Below, one piece after another: positions 1 to 7,439 of a stretch of DNA of 19,457 nucleotides (the first letter of the stretch is position 1; each line of letters opens with the position of its first letter). The position numbers were made by a program, and so were the translations under genes. Source of the stretch: Dehalococcoidia bacterium UBA7891 (GTDB lineage Bacteria > Chloroflexota > Dehalococcoidia > Lucifugimonadales > UBA826); NCBI GenBank assembly GCA_002500485.1, contig DLRJ01000114.1, positions 5,477-24,933 on the forward strand, read 5' to 3'. Below the pieces are notes generated by a model. The model had not been told where the DNA came from. It ran no database searches and saw only the letters and a program-made list of their open reading frames with translations.

Positions 1-543
1 AGAAGAAGAAACAAAGACCGGGAAGAAGAGTCTCCAATAACAGAACGTACTGTTCGTATTAATAGAGTCTCAAAGGTGGTGAAAGGTGGGCGACATCTTA
101 GTTTCAGTGCCCTTGTAGTGGTTGGCGATGGAGAAGGACGAGTTGGGATTGGTATGGGAAAAGCCTCGGCTGTTCCAGACGCTATTACCAAAGGGTCTGC
201 ATATGCACAAAAAAACATGGTGGATATCCCCTTAAAGGGAGATACTATTGCTCATGACGTTTCAGCTAAATTTGGCGGCAGTATGGTAATGCTGAAGCCA
301 GCCCCTCCTGGTACAGGTGTAATAGCGGGAGAATCCGTAAGAGCGGTTGTTGAGTTGGTGGGAGTGAAGGATATCGTTACTAAAGTGAGGCGAAGCACGA
401 ATCCTACTAACGTTGTTAAAGCAACCCTTAAGGGGCTCCAAATGCTGAGGGACCCTGAAGTTGAAATCTCTCGGAGGCGGGAGTTCGCGCAGCGAACTGC
501 ACTAGCAAAAAATGAAACTCTTTCACAGGACCCATCAGATTAA
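1..543 (+). CDS. rpsE: 30S ribosomal protein S5 (5'-truncated by the window edge)
   Basis: S5 is a primary small-subunit protein near the mRNA entry/decoding region and helps maintain translational accuracy. The reading frame is open from base 1 to the TAA at 541-543, giving 180 visible residues; the N-terminus lies outside the window. The visible part begins with a charged stretch, then the S5 N-terminal RNA-binding domain around TERTVRINRVSKVVKGGRH and GEGRVGIGMGKA. The C-terminal domain follows, with the motif PAPPGTGVIAGESVRAVVEL and the tail element KVRRSTNPTNVVKATLKGL. A GTG at 76 is in frame but lies inside the conserved domain, so it is not the start. The gene sits 11 bp upstream of rpmD, as in the spc operon of most bacteria. 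Confidence 0.97.
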   Translation, partial: RRRNKDREEESPITERTVRINRVSKVVKGGRHLSFSALVVVGDGEGRVGIGMGKASAVPDAITKGSAYAQKNMVDIPLKGDTIAHDVSAKFGGSMVMLKPAPPGTGVIAGESVRAVVELVGVKDIVTKVRRSTNPTNVVKATLKGLQMLRDPEVEISRRREFAQRTALAKNETLSQDPSD

Positions 544-554
544 GGTATCGCAAA

Positions 555-737
555 ATGGCAAAAATTTCGGTTACATGGAAAAAAAGCACCATCGGTTATT
601 CCCAAAGGCAAAGAAGAATAATAGAGAGTTTGGGACTTAGAAAACTAAACCATACAGTGGTACATGAATCATCCCCTTCTATAAGGGGAATGATAAAGAA
701 AGTAGGGCATTTAGTCGAAGTCAGAGAGGGCGAATAA
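555..737 (+). CDS. rpmD: 50S ribosomal protein L30
   Basis: L30 is a small large-subunit protein of about 60 residues; this one has exactly 60. It carries the family pattern: a short beta strand (KISVTWKKSTIG), the RQRRIIESLGLRKLN helix, the turn HTVVHESSPSIRGMI, and the closing strand HLVEV. It lies between rpsE and rplO, the standard spc-operon position. Only weak purine-rich sequence precedes the ATG, so translation may be coupled to rpsE, whose stop is 11 bp upstream. Confidence 0.96.
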   Translation: MAKISVTWKKSTIGYSQRQRRIIESLGLRKLNHTVVHESSPSIRGMIKKVGHLVEVREGE

Positions 738-765
738 CAGGGACTGATAATTTAGGTAATTAGAT

Positions 766-1221
766 ATGACTATGCAAAATCACACAATAAAATCCTCAGG
801 AGCCAAATCTGGGAAGCGAAAACGAATTGGCCGAGGTGATGGCAGTGGAAATGGAAGTTTTTCTGGTAAAGGGATGAAAGGTCAGAAATCCAGAAGTGGT
901 GGTGGTGTTAGACCTGGGTTCGAAGGTGGTCAACTACCTTTGATCAAAAGAATGCCGTCACTACGGGGTTTCACAAATATTTTTAAAACTAACTATCATC
1001 TAGTAAATATTGATACCATCTGCCGTGTGTACCCGGACGGGGGGGAAGTATCCCCGCAAGGATTGGTTCAAAGTGGAGTTATCAAAGATGAGAAATTACC
1101 CCTGAAAATTTTAGGTAGGGGCGAAATAACAGTAAATTTGAAGGTCTCTGCTCATAAATTCACGAAATCTGCTAAGAACAAAATTGAGACGGCAGGTGGG
1201 ACAGTACAGGTAATAGACTAG
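766..1221 (+). CDS. rplO: 50S ribosomal protein L15
   Basis: L15 binds 23S rRNA and is a late assembly protein of the large subunit. The 151-residue product has the typical glycine/lysine/arginine-rich unstructured N-terminal half, with the motifs KRKRIGRGDGSGNGSFSGKG, GMKGQKSRSGGG and FEGGQLPLIKRMP. A globular C-terminal half follows, with LKILGRGEI and the final VSAHKFTKSAKNKIETAGG. A second in-frame ATG lies two codons downstream (772) and cannot be excluded as the start. The TAG stop abuts the secY ATG with no spacer, implying translational coupling. Confidence 0.96.
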   Translation: MTMQNHTIKSSGAKSGKRKRIGRGDGSGNGSFSGKGMKGQKSRSGGGVRPGFEGGQLPLIKRMPSLRGFTNIFKTNYHLVNIDTICRVYPDGGEVSPQGLVQSGVIKDEKLPLKILGRGEITVNLKVSAHKFTKSAKNKIETAGGTVQVID

Positions 1222-2559
1222 ATGGTTCGGCAAGCTCAATCGTCTCGATCTGACCAATTATCACGACCTCAATTAATCCAGTCCATGCTGGATGCAATGA
1301 AGGTTCCGGATTTACGGTATAAAATCCTTTTCACCTTTGCGATGCTCCTGATTTTTAGGTTTGTTGCCCATGTTCCGGTACCTGGTGTTGACACTCAAGC
1401 CTTATCCCAAGCATTTCGTGATCAAGCACTTCTAGGGTTCTTGGATTTATTCAGCGGTGGTGCATTAGCTAATTTAAGCGTGGCTGCTCTGGGTGTTTAC
1501 CCATATATCACCGCTTCCATCGTTATGCAGATACTCACCCCAGTTATGCCTGGCCTAAAAGAGTTATCTCAAGAAGGAGAGTTTGGACGCCAAAAAATCA
1601 ACCAATACACTCATTACTTGACAGTTCCGATTGCTTTTATGCAAGGTTGGGGGCAGTTAACCCTGCTCAGATCCTCAGGAGTGCTTCCTGGAGTTGATTT
1701 TGGCCTAAATTTACATACCTTTGCCATGATGTTGTCTCTAGTTGCGGGTACTATGTTTCTGGTGTGGCTAGGGGAGTTAATAACCGAGAGAGGTCTTGGT
1801 AACGGGGTTTCTCTAATCATATTTGGGGGCATTGTTGCAGGTCTGCCACAAATGCTGGGAAGAGGATTTCTTGAAAATGACTATGTATCGACACTAATTA
1901 TGCTTGGAATAATTGGGTTTGCCTTGATATATATAATCGTCTTTTTTAATGAGGCACAGCGTAGGGTGCCAGTGCAATATGGCAGGAGTGTCTTCCGTGG
2001 AGGGCGGATGCAACGTCAGAGTGGGTCTTCTTTTTTGCCTATCAGAGTGAATACAGCAGGTATGATCCCGTTGATTTTTGCTTTTTCAATAATTATCCTG
2101 CCTGGGACGATTGCTAGCTACTTTAACGATCCATTGAGCGATGGGTTTTTAAACTCAATCGCGTCTTTTTTTGCAAGTACCCTTGATCCATCAAACCTTC
2201 CATATTGGATAGCTGTTTTTATATTGGTAGTAATGTTTACCTTTTTCTATACCCTGGTAATTTTTCAACAGCAAAATCTTGCTGAAACCCTACAAAGAAA
2301 CGGTGGGTTTATACCCGGAATACGCCCAGGATTACCGACTCAAGAGTATCTAAATAGGGTGATCATTAGGATCACTTGGGGAGGGGCTCTTTTCCTCGGT
2401 GGTATAGCAATAGTCCCATATTTTGTCTCTGAGCTAACTGGAATTCAAGCCTTAACCTTGAGTAGTACTAGTTTGTTAATCATGGTTGGGGTGGCCTTGG
2501 ACACTATGCGGCAGTTGGAGTCGCAGCTTTTGATGCGTAACTATGAAGGATTTTTATAG
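1222..2559 (+). CDS. secY: Preprotein translocase subunit SecY
   Basis: SecY is the channel-forming subunit of the Sec translocon in the cytoplasmic membrane. With SecE and SecG it exports unfolded preproteins and inserts membrane proteins. The 445-residue sequence is full length, with about ten hydrophobic segments. Recognisable family blocks are KVPDLRYKILFTFAMLLIFR before and in TM1, the plug and TM2 region (LLGFLDLFSGGALANLSVAAL), the ITERGLGNGVSLIIFGGI block, the cytosolic loop RRVPVQYGRSVFRGG, and the C-terminal QLLMRNYEGFL. The ATG directly follows the rplO stop (TAGATG). An internal ATG at 1285 would remove a 21-residue hydrophilic leader and is a possible alternative, but no Shine-Dalgarno sequence supports it. 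The place between rplO and adk is the usual one. Confidence 0.97.
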   Translation: MVRQAQSSRSDQLSRPQLIQSMLDAMKVPDLRYKILFTFAMLLIFRFVAHVPVPGVDTQALSQAFRDQALLGFLDLFSGGALANLSVAALGVYPYITASIVMQILTPVMPGLKELSQEGEFGRQKINQYTHYLTVPIAFMQGWGQLTLLRSSGVLPGVDFGLNLHTFAMMLSLVAGTMFLVWLGELITERGLGNGVSLIIFGGIVAGLPQMLGRGFLENDYVSTLIMLGIIGFALIYIIVFFNEAQRRVPVQYGRSVFRGGRMQRQSGSSFLPIRVNTAGMIPLIFAFSIIILPGTIASYFNDPLSDGFLNSIASFFASTLDPSNLPYWIAVFILVVMFTFFYTLVIFQQQNLAETLQRNGGFIPGIRPGLPTQEYLNRVIIRITWGGALFLGGIAIVPYFVSELTGIQALTLSSTSLLIMVGVALDTMRQLESQLLMRNYEGFL

Positions 2560-2592
2560 GGTTCACATGTACCAGTACAAAGGCGAGAGGGT

Positions 2593-3231
2593 ATGAAAAT
2601 AATCCTTATGGGCCCACCGGGTTCTGGTAAAGGTACTCAGGCTTCATTCGTAGCTTCTCTCCTGCAAGTTAATAGTGTGTCGTCTGGAGATCTATTTAGG
2701 GAGAATCTAGCCAATAACACCGAGTTAGGAAAATTGGCCAAAACTTATATGGATCAAGGCAAATATGTACCGGACGATGTGACCATAAATATGGTGCTTT
2801 CGTGGATAGAAAATCCAGTAAATAATGGAGGATTCATTTTAGATGGGTTTCCTCGGACACTGTCGCAAGCACAGGCATTAGATGATCGCCTGGGTGAGGT
2901 AGCCGGAATTGATAAAGTAATATTATTCAAAGTGCCAGAATTGGAGTTGATAAAGAGGTTGTCGGGAAGAATTTTGTGTAGAAAATGCCAAACTCCATAT
3001 CACAAGGAATTCTCCCCTCCCACAAACGATGGTACTTGTGATAAATGTGGCGGTGATTTATTCCAGCGAGATGACGATTCAGAGGTTGTTGTAAAGGAGC
3101 GGCTGAAGGTATACAGGCAAGAAACTGACCCAGTTGTTGAAAGATATAAAGAAATAGGCAATATACTCGAAATAGATGGTTCTCTTCCAATAGGCGTGGT
3201 TGAAAAATCTCTAAGGAAAGCTTTGGGATGA
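2593..3231 (+). CDS. adk: Adenylate kinase, long zinc-binding form
   Basis: The enzyme catalyses ATP + AMP to 2 ADP and sets the cytosolic adenylate balance. The 212-residue protein has the P-loop GPPGSGKGT at 7-15, the AMP-binding block SSGDLFRENL near 30-39, and ILDGFPRT at 82-89. The LID domain is of the long type and carries four cysteines (C129, C132, C149, C152) spaced as two CxxC knuckles, so a structural zinc is expected. This is typical of Gram-positive-type and thermophile enzymes and is not found in E. coli Adk. The conserved R of the LID (KERLKVYRQETDPVVERY) follows. A GAGAGGG sequence just before the ATG is a good ribosome binding site. The position between secY and map is conserved in many phyla. 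Confidence 0.97.
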   Translation: MKIILMGPPGSGKGTQASFVASLLQVNSVSSGDLFRENLANNTELGKLAKTYMDQGKYVPDDVTINMVLSWIENPVNNGGFILDGFPRTLSQAQALDDRLGEVAGIDKVILFKVPELELIKRLSGRILCRKCQTPYHKEFSPPTNDGTCDKCGGDLFQRDDDSEVVVKERLKVYRQETDPVVERYKEIGNILEIDGSLPIGVVEKSLRKALG

Positions 3232-3251
3232 TTACTCTGGTGCGTTCATTG

Positions 3252-3257
3252 TATAAT
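3252..3257 (+). promoter_or_regulatory. Candidate -10 element (TATAAT) in the adk-map gap
   Basis: The 68-bp gap between adk and map contains a perfect TATAAT at 3252-3257. No good -35 hexamer sits 16-18 bp upstream. A start would fall near 3264, at the left arm of a 5-bp inverted repeat (TCAGC, six T, GCTGA, 3264-3279). This may be an internal promoter that decouples map-infA and the alpha block from upstream transcription. The call rests on one hexamer in an AT-rich gap. Confidence 0.35.
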
Positions 3258-3299
3258 AGTGTTTCAGCTTTTTTGCTGACGGTTGGAGTAATTTAGTTT

Positions 3300-4085
3300 A
3301 TGACGGCCGGAAATGCTAACACCAAAGGGATAAATGTTAAGTCTCCTCGAGAGATTAATTTGATGAGAGAAGCAGGGCGTATTATAGCTGAAGCCAAATC
3401 AGCAGTGAAAGATGCGTTGGCCCCAGGGGTAACTAGCGCAGAAATGGACGCTTTAGCGGAGGAGATAATAAAAAAAAGGGGAGCTATTCCTTCATTTAAG
3501 GGATATCAGCCATCCCCTCATATGCCGCCTTTTCCAGCTACGATTTGTTTCTCCTTTAACGAAGAAATTGTGCACGGCATTCCGAGTGATCGTAAAATGA
3601 GAGATGGCGATATAGTCAGTGTGGATTTTGGAGCGATAGTAGAAGGGTACCATGGAGATAGTGCATTCACTTCAGGGGTAGGGCTAGTGAAGGACACAGC
3701 TCAGAAACTGATTGATGTGACTGAGGAATCTTTATTTGCAGGGATAGCAAAGGCTATGCCTGGGAACCGGCTGACTGATATATCGAATGCGATACAGGTT
3801 TATGCTGAAGCTGAAGGGTTTTCAATCGTCAGGGAATACGTGGGACATGGGATAGGGAGAGCCCTTCATGAAGAACCACAAATTCCTAACTATGGAAGCC
3901 CCGGTAGAGGGCCTTTATTGCAAGAAGGTATGGTGCTTGCGATTGAACCGATGCTTAATATAGGCACATGGAAAACCAAAATTATGCCAGATGGCTGGAC
4001 TGTGATAACTGAGGATGGGGAATTATCTGCCCACTCAGAACATACTGTGGTGATAAATTCTGAAGGTCCTGAGGTTCTGACATAA
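3300..4085 (+). CDS. map: Methionine aminopeptidase type I
   Basis: This metalloprotease removes the initiator methionine from nascent proteins when the second residue is small. The 261-residue protein has the pita-bread fold signatures and all five metal ligands: D109 (VDFG), D120 (HGDSAF), H183 (VGHGIG), E216 (IEPM) and E247 (SEHTV). The substrate-binding H92 lies in VHGIP. A hydrophilic leader of about ten residues (MTAGNANTKG) precedes the conserved KSPREINLMREAG start of the domain. There is no N-terminal zinc-finger extension. A GGAG at 3285-3288 lies a rather long 11 bases before the ATG. It is encoded between adk and infA, a common arrangement that links N-terminal processing to ribosome production. 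Confidence 0.96.
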   Translation: MTAGNANTKGINVKSPREINLMREAGRIIAEAKSAVKDALAPGVTSAEMDALAEEIIKKRGAIPSFKGYQPSPHMPPFPATICFSFNEEIVHGIPSDRKMRDGDIVSVDFGAIVEGYHGDSAFTSGVGLVKDTAQKLIDVTEESLFAGIAKAMPGNRLTDISNAIQVYAEAEGFSIVREYVGHGIGRALHEEPQIPNYGSPGRGPLLQEGMVLAIEPMLNIGTWKTKIMPDGWTVITEDGELSAHSEHTVVINSEGPEVLT

Positions 4086-4116
4086 GAAGGGCGGGAAGAC
4101 TAACTATAGGAGTTTT

Positions 4117-4341
4117 ATGACCAAAAAGGAGAAGGAATCAATAGAAGTAGAAGGTACAGTGCTAGAAGCACTGCCGAATGCTTCTTTTAAAGTTGAACTT
4201 GCCAATGGGCATGAAGTACTAGCCTATATATCGGGGAAGTTGAGGGTAAATTACATTCGGGTTTTGCCTGGTGATAGAGTGCTGGTGGACCTATCTCCCT
4301 ATGATCTAACAAGAGGTAGGATCACATATAGATTTAGATAG
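4117..4341 (+). CDS. infA: Translation initiation factor IF-1
   Basis: IF-1 binds the A site of the 30S subunit during initiation, together with IF-2 and IF-3. The 74-residue protein is a single S1-like OB-fold. Family blocks include IEVEGTVLEALPNASFKVEL, NGHEVLAYISGKLR, NYIRVLPGDRVLVDLSPYDL and the basic end RGRITYRFR. A clear ribosome binding site (TAGGAG) lies just before the ATG. It comes 50 bp before rpmJ, as in the standard infA-rpmJ-rpsM-rpsK order. Confidence 0.97.
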   Translation: MTKKEKESIEVEGTVLEALPNASFKVELANGHEVLAYISGKLRVNYIRVLPGDRVLVDLSPYDLTRGRITYRFR

Positions 4342-4391
4342 TTTTTCAATGTATCTGAGAAAAGCGATAGTAATACAAAATGGAGAAAGTT

Positions 4392-4505
4392 ATGAAGGTT
4401 AGCGCTTCCGTGAAAGTTAGGTGCGCTAAGTGCCGGGTTATTCGTCGTAAAGGTAGAGTAAGGATTATCTGCGAAAACCCCAAGCATAAGCAAAGACAAG
4501 GATAA
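4392..4505 (+). CDS. rpmJ: 50S ribosomal protein L36 (zinc-binding form)
   Basis: This small gene encodes 37 residues, beginning MKVSASVKVRCAKC and ending NPKHKQRQG, which match the L36 family in length and order. Four zinc ligands are visible: C11, C14, C27 and H32, in the C-x2-C-x12-C-x4-H spacing of the zinc-containing (C+) L36 form. GGAG at 4382-4385 lies six bases before the ATG. It sits between infA and rpsM, which confirms the call. L36 is the smallest large-subunit protein and binds 23S rRNA near the base of the stalk region. Confidence 0.97.
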   Translation: MKVSASVKVRCAKCRVIRRKGRVRIICENPKHKQRQG

Positions 4506-4514
4506 GGGTGACTG

Positions 4515-4892
4515 ATGGCTATAGTAGCAGGAGTAAATATACCAGACGCAAAACGGGTCGAGACCGCACTGACCAGTATCTATGGGATTGGCCCAGCAGT
4601 GGCATTGGATGTACTTAACCAGGCGGGAATTATTGACAACCCTCGAGTAAGAGACTTGTCGGATGAAGATTTGAATCGAGTGAGGGAAATCATAGATAAG
4701 GGACGCTTAGTGGAAGGAGATTTAAGAAGGGAGGTCAATCAAAACATTCGAAGGTTGATTGACATTGGGTGTTATCGAGGAACACGTCACAGGAGAGGGC
4801 TACCTGCAAGAGGTCAGAGGACCAAAACCAATGCAAGGGCTAAAAGAGGCCGAAAAATGGCTGTGTCAAGGAAACATTCTACAACTAGGTAA
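4515..4892 (+). CDS. rpsM: 30S ribosomal protein S13
   Basis: S13 sits in the head of the small subunit and contacts the P-site tRNA and the large subunit. The 125-residue product opens with AIVAGVNIPDAKRVETALTS and has the helix-hairpin-helix block YGIGPAVALDVL. The motif RREVNQNIRRLIDIGCYRGTRHRRGLPARGQRTKTNARAKRG is followed by a basic tail that reaches the tRNA. The length matches bacterial S13. It is nine bp downstream of rpmJ, in the standard alpha-operon order. Confidence 0.97.
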   Translation: MAIVAGVNIPDAKRVETALTSIYGIGPAVALDVLNQAGIIDNPRVRDLSDEDLNRVREIIDKGRLVEGDLRREVNQNIRRLIDIGCYRGTRHRRGLPARGQRTKTNARAKRGRKMAVSRKHSTTR

Positions 4893-4934
4893 ACGAAATT
4901 TCTTACTGGCATTGGTAACCTAAGGAGTTAAATA

Positions 4935-5321
4935 ATGGCTAGACGGCCGAGAACAAGAAGAAGAGATAGAGGACCTGTACCTTTGGGTAGAGCGTACATT
5001 CAATCTACCTTCAATAATACAATAATAACTTTGACTGACCCGACAGGTAACACAGTTGCCTGGGGAAGTGCAGGAACAGCAGGATTTCGAGGTTCCCGTA
5101 AATCGACAGCTTTCGCTGCCCAAAGAGCTGGAGAAGATGCAGCGAAGAAGGCTATCGATGAAGGGGTAAGACAGGTCGATGTTTTTGTAAGGGGACCAGG
5201 AGCAGGAAGAGAGTCTGCGATTAGAGCCATACAGGGAGCAGGTATAGTTGTTAGTAGTATAAAAGACGTTACTCCCATACCCCATAATGGGTGTCGTCCG
5301 CCGAAGAGAAGAAGGGTTTAG
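4935..5321 (+). CDS. rpsK: 30S ribosomal protein S11
   Basis: S11 forms part of the small-subunit platform and contacts the mRNA/E-site region. The 128-residue protein starts with a basic leader (ARRPRTRRRDRG). The conserved AYIQSTFNNTIITLTDPTGN, WGSAGTAGFRGSRKSTAFAAQ and VFVRGPGAGRESAIRAIQGAG blocks follow. It ends in the canonical PHNGCRPPKRRRV. A TAAGGAG ribosome binding site lies at 4920-4926. It is followed by rpsD, as in most alpha operons. Confidence 0.97.
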   Translation: MARRPRTRRRDRGPVPLGRAYIQSTFNNTIITLTDPTGNTVAWGSAGTAGFRGSRKSTAFAAQRAGEDAAKKAIDEGVRQVDVFVRGPGAGRESAIRAIQGAGIVVSSIKDVTPIPHNGCRPPKRRRV

Positions 5322-5378
5322 AAAATATTTTTTACTACCCAAACATGAAATTAACAAAAAGAAATAGAGCGTAAACAT

Positions 5379-5978
5379 ATGGCGAGATACACGGGACCGA
5401 TTCAGAAAAAACTCAGATCATTGGGATTAGATAATTTTGGTGCCTATAAAGTTCGAAAAGAAAACAAATCTAACCAAGGATTTACACGCAGAAGACGTGT
5501 TTCTGCATATGGGTTGCAGTTAAAAGAAAAACAGAAGGCTAGATTTTTATATGGGATTATGGAAAAACAGTTCAAGAATTATTATGAAAAAGCCTTATAT
5601 ATGGACGGAATAACCGGGGATAATCTCATGGTGTTGCTTGAGAAACGTCTAGACAATGCCCTGTATAGGACCGGCATGTTCTTTTCAAGAAAACAATCAA
5701 GGCAAGCCGTCAACCATGGTCACTTCATGGTAAATGGAGCCAAAGTAGATATTCCTTCTTATCAGGTAGGACAGGGAGACGAAATTTCGTGGGGGCCAAA
5801 GGGTCAGAAGACAGAACTGTTCGAGATAGCAAAAAGCAATTGCAAATCTATCCAAAGTCCTCATTGGATTAATCTGGATCAAGATAAAATGACTGCCACA
5901 ATAGTCACTGAGCCAGGTGCGGAGGATGGTGAAATAGTCATCGATACTGTTCAAATTGTGGAATATTACTCAAAGTAA
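5379..5978 (+). CDS. rpsD: 30S ribosomal protein S4 (cysteine-free N-terminus)
   Basis: S4 nucleates 16S rRNA assembly by binding the 5' domain, and in many bacteria represses its own operon. The 199-residue protein starts MARYTGPIQKKLRSLG but lacks the N-terminal zinc-binding cysteines of the C+ form. The S4 RNA-binding core follows (EKRLDNALYRTGMFFSRKQSRQAVNHGHFMVNG), and the protein ends in the family-typical VEYYSK. The upstream 57-bp spacer is AT-rich and only a weak GAG precedes the ATG. This leaves room for a translational control site, but I cannot identify one. Confidence 0.97.
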   Translation: MARYTGPIQKKLRSLGLDNFGAYKVRKENKSNQGFTRRRRVSAYGLQLKEKQKARFLYGIMEKQFKNYYEKALYMDGITGDNLMVLLEKRLDNALYRTGMFFSRKQSRQAVNHGHFMVNGAKVDIPSYQVGQGDEISWGPKGQKTELFEIAKSNCKSIQSPHWINLDQDKMTATIVTEPGAEDGEIVIDTVQIVEYYSK

Positions 5979-5996
5979 ATACAGGAGGCTATTTAA

Positions 5997-7046
5997 ATGG
6001 TAACGGATTTTACTGCTATGTCTATCTTGGATGCTCCTGAAGAGGAAGAGGAAGCTATTGTCGCCAATCCACGGATATCGGTGGCGGAAGCATCTGAAAC
6101 GTATGGGAAATTTGTAATTGGCCCATTAGACCCTGGCTACGGCGTAACGTTAGGGAATCCTTTGAGGAGAGTTTTATACAACTCCTTATCTGGATCCGCT
6201 GTTACATGGGTAAAAATAGAGGGTACTCTGCATGAGTATTCAAATATTGACAACGTGAAGGAAGAGGTTTCAGATATATTGCTCAATGTAAAGAATCTGA
6301 GGATACGAACCGAATCAGAGTCCGTAGGACAACTTAGATTAGTGACCAGAGGAGAGGGTAAGATTACGGCAGGGGATATCACGCCTTCTTCAGAAATCAC
6401 TGTCGTAAATACAGATCAGCATATTGCCACCTTAGACTCTGCCGATGCGGAACTAGATATAGTCTTGAATGTTGATCATGGGAAAGGCTATAAAGTAGCC
6501 GACAGCAGTGAAGGACACCCCATAGGGGTAATTCCTATAGACGCCGTATTTACTCCAGTGAGAAAGGTTAATTACACCATAAACCAGACTAGAGTAGGCC
6601 AGAGGACTGACTTCGAAGAACTTCACCTGGAAGTATGGACAGATGGGTCAAAATATCCGGTGGAGGCAGTTATAGAGGCTGCAAATATATTGGTGAATCA
6701 GTTTTTTCTATTCACCAAAGCGGAGGATGCCCAAGAAGGCTCTGATGGAGTATCAATGGATATACCGGCAGAGCATTACAACATGACAGTGGAGGAGTTA
6801 GAACTTTCATCTAGAACTTTGAATTGCCTCAAGCGCGCGGCCCTTAATAAGGTTGGCGAAGTTATGGAAAAGTCAAAGGGTGAATTGTTGGAGATAAGGA
6901 ATTTCGGAGAAAAGTCCTATAGGGAACTTTATGACAGGTTTAGAGAGCTAGAAATACTGCCAGAACATCTAGATCCGGAATTGAATGCCAACCAGAAAGA
7001 ACAAATCGCAGAAAGCAATCCTGAAATCGAAGTTGATGAAGGATAG
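5997..7046 (+). CDS. rpoA: DNA-directed RNA polymerase subunit alpha
   Basis: Alpha dimerises to seed core polymerase assembly, and its C-terminal domain contacts UP elements and activators. The 349-residue protein has both domains. The N-terminal domain includes YGKFVIGPLDPGYGVTLGNPLRR (36-58) and the beta/beta' contact region up to about 240. A linker rich in acidic residues follows. The C-terminal domain (about 264-325) is ELELSSRTLNCLKRAAL plus IRNFGEKS; R273 occupies the place of E. coli R265, the key DNA-contacting residue. There are two additions: an acidic N-terminal leader (DAPEEEEEA, 12-20) and an acidic 20-residue tail ending EIEVDEG. CAGGAGG lies close upstream of the ATG. Confidence 0.98.
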   Translation: MVTDFTAMSILDAPEEEEEAIVANPRISVAEASETYGKFVIGPLDPGYGVTLGNPLRRVLYNSLSGSAVTWVKIEGTLHEYSNIDNVKEEVSDILLNVKNLRIRTESESVGQLRLVTRGEGKITAGDITPSSEITVVNTDQHIATLDSADAELDIVLNVDHGKGYKVADSSEGHPIGVIPIDAVFTPVRKVNYTINQTRVGQRTDFEELHLEVWTDGSKYPVEAVIEAANILVNQFFLFTKAEDAQEGSDGVSMDIPAEHYNMTVEELELSSRTLNCLKRAALNKVGEVMEKSKGELLEIRNFGEKSYRELYDRFRELEILPEHLDPELNANQKEQIAESNPEIEVDEG

Positions 7047-7064
7047 GAATAGGAGATATTCATC

Positions 7065-7418
7065 GTGAGACATCAACTTTCAGGAAGAAAATTAGGTAGG
7101 CCTACCGGGCATAGACTTCTCATGCTTAGGAATATGTCGACTGATCTGTTACGAAATGAGAGGATGAAAACTACAGATTCTAAGGCTAAAGAAGTCAGAA
7201 AGATGGCTGAGAAGATTATAACTTTGGGGAAGAAAGGTAGCTTGCATCACAGGCGACAAGCAGCCGGCTTACTCACAGATGAGGCTGTCGTGAAAAAGGT
7301 ATTTGATGAGCTTGGAGATCGCTATCAAGATCGGAATGGTGGTTACATCAGAATAACTAAATTGGGCCCAAGGAAAGGGGACGCCTCGGAAATGGCTATT
7401 TTAGAGTTGGTTGAATAG
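7065..7418 (+). CDS. rplQ: 50S ribosomal protein L17
   Basis: L17 is a large-subunit protein near the polypeptide exit tunnel. The 117-residue product begins MRHQLSGRKLGRPTGHR, matching the family start exactly, which supports the GTG start codon at 7065 with AGGAG at 7051-7055. Other family blocks are LLRNMSTDLLRNERMKTTDSKAKEVRKMAEKIITLGKKG and the final YIRITKLGPRKGDASEMAILELVE. The protein is of the short bacterial type. It follows rpoA by 18 bp, closing the alpha block. Confidence 0.97.
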   Translation: MRHQLSGRKLGRPTGHRLLMLRNMSTDLLRNERMKTTDSKAKEVRKMAEKIITLGKKGSLHHRRQAAGLLTDEAVVKKVFDELGDRYQDRNGGYIRITKLGPRKGDASEMAILELVE

Positions 7419-7439
7419 GCACAAGACTTTCCAAGTAAC

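Noticed and set aside
3264..3279. TCAGC-T6-GCTGA as a terminator for adk
   Set aside because: The stem is only 5 bp and the T-run is in the loop instead of after the stem. It is not a rho-independent terminator.
4905..4923. Second DtxR-box-like sequence (GGTAACCTAAGG) before rpsK
   Set aside because: Only about 11 of 19 positions match the consensus, and the matching part merges into the rpsK ribosome binding site. Judged chance.
4920..5378. Open frame of 152 codons on the minus strand opposite rpsK
   Set aside because: It lies entirely opposite a certain ribosomal protein gene, and its product is serine/cysteine/tyrosine-rich with no domain pattern. Chance open frame.
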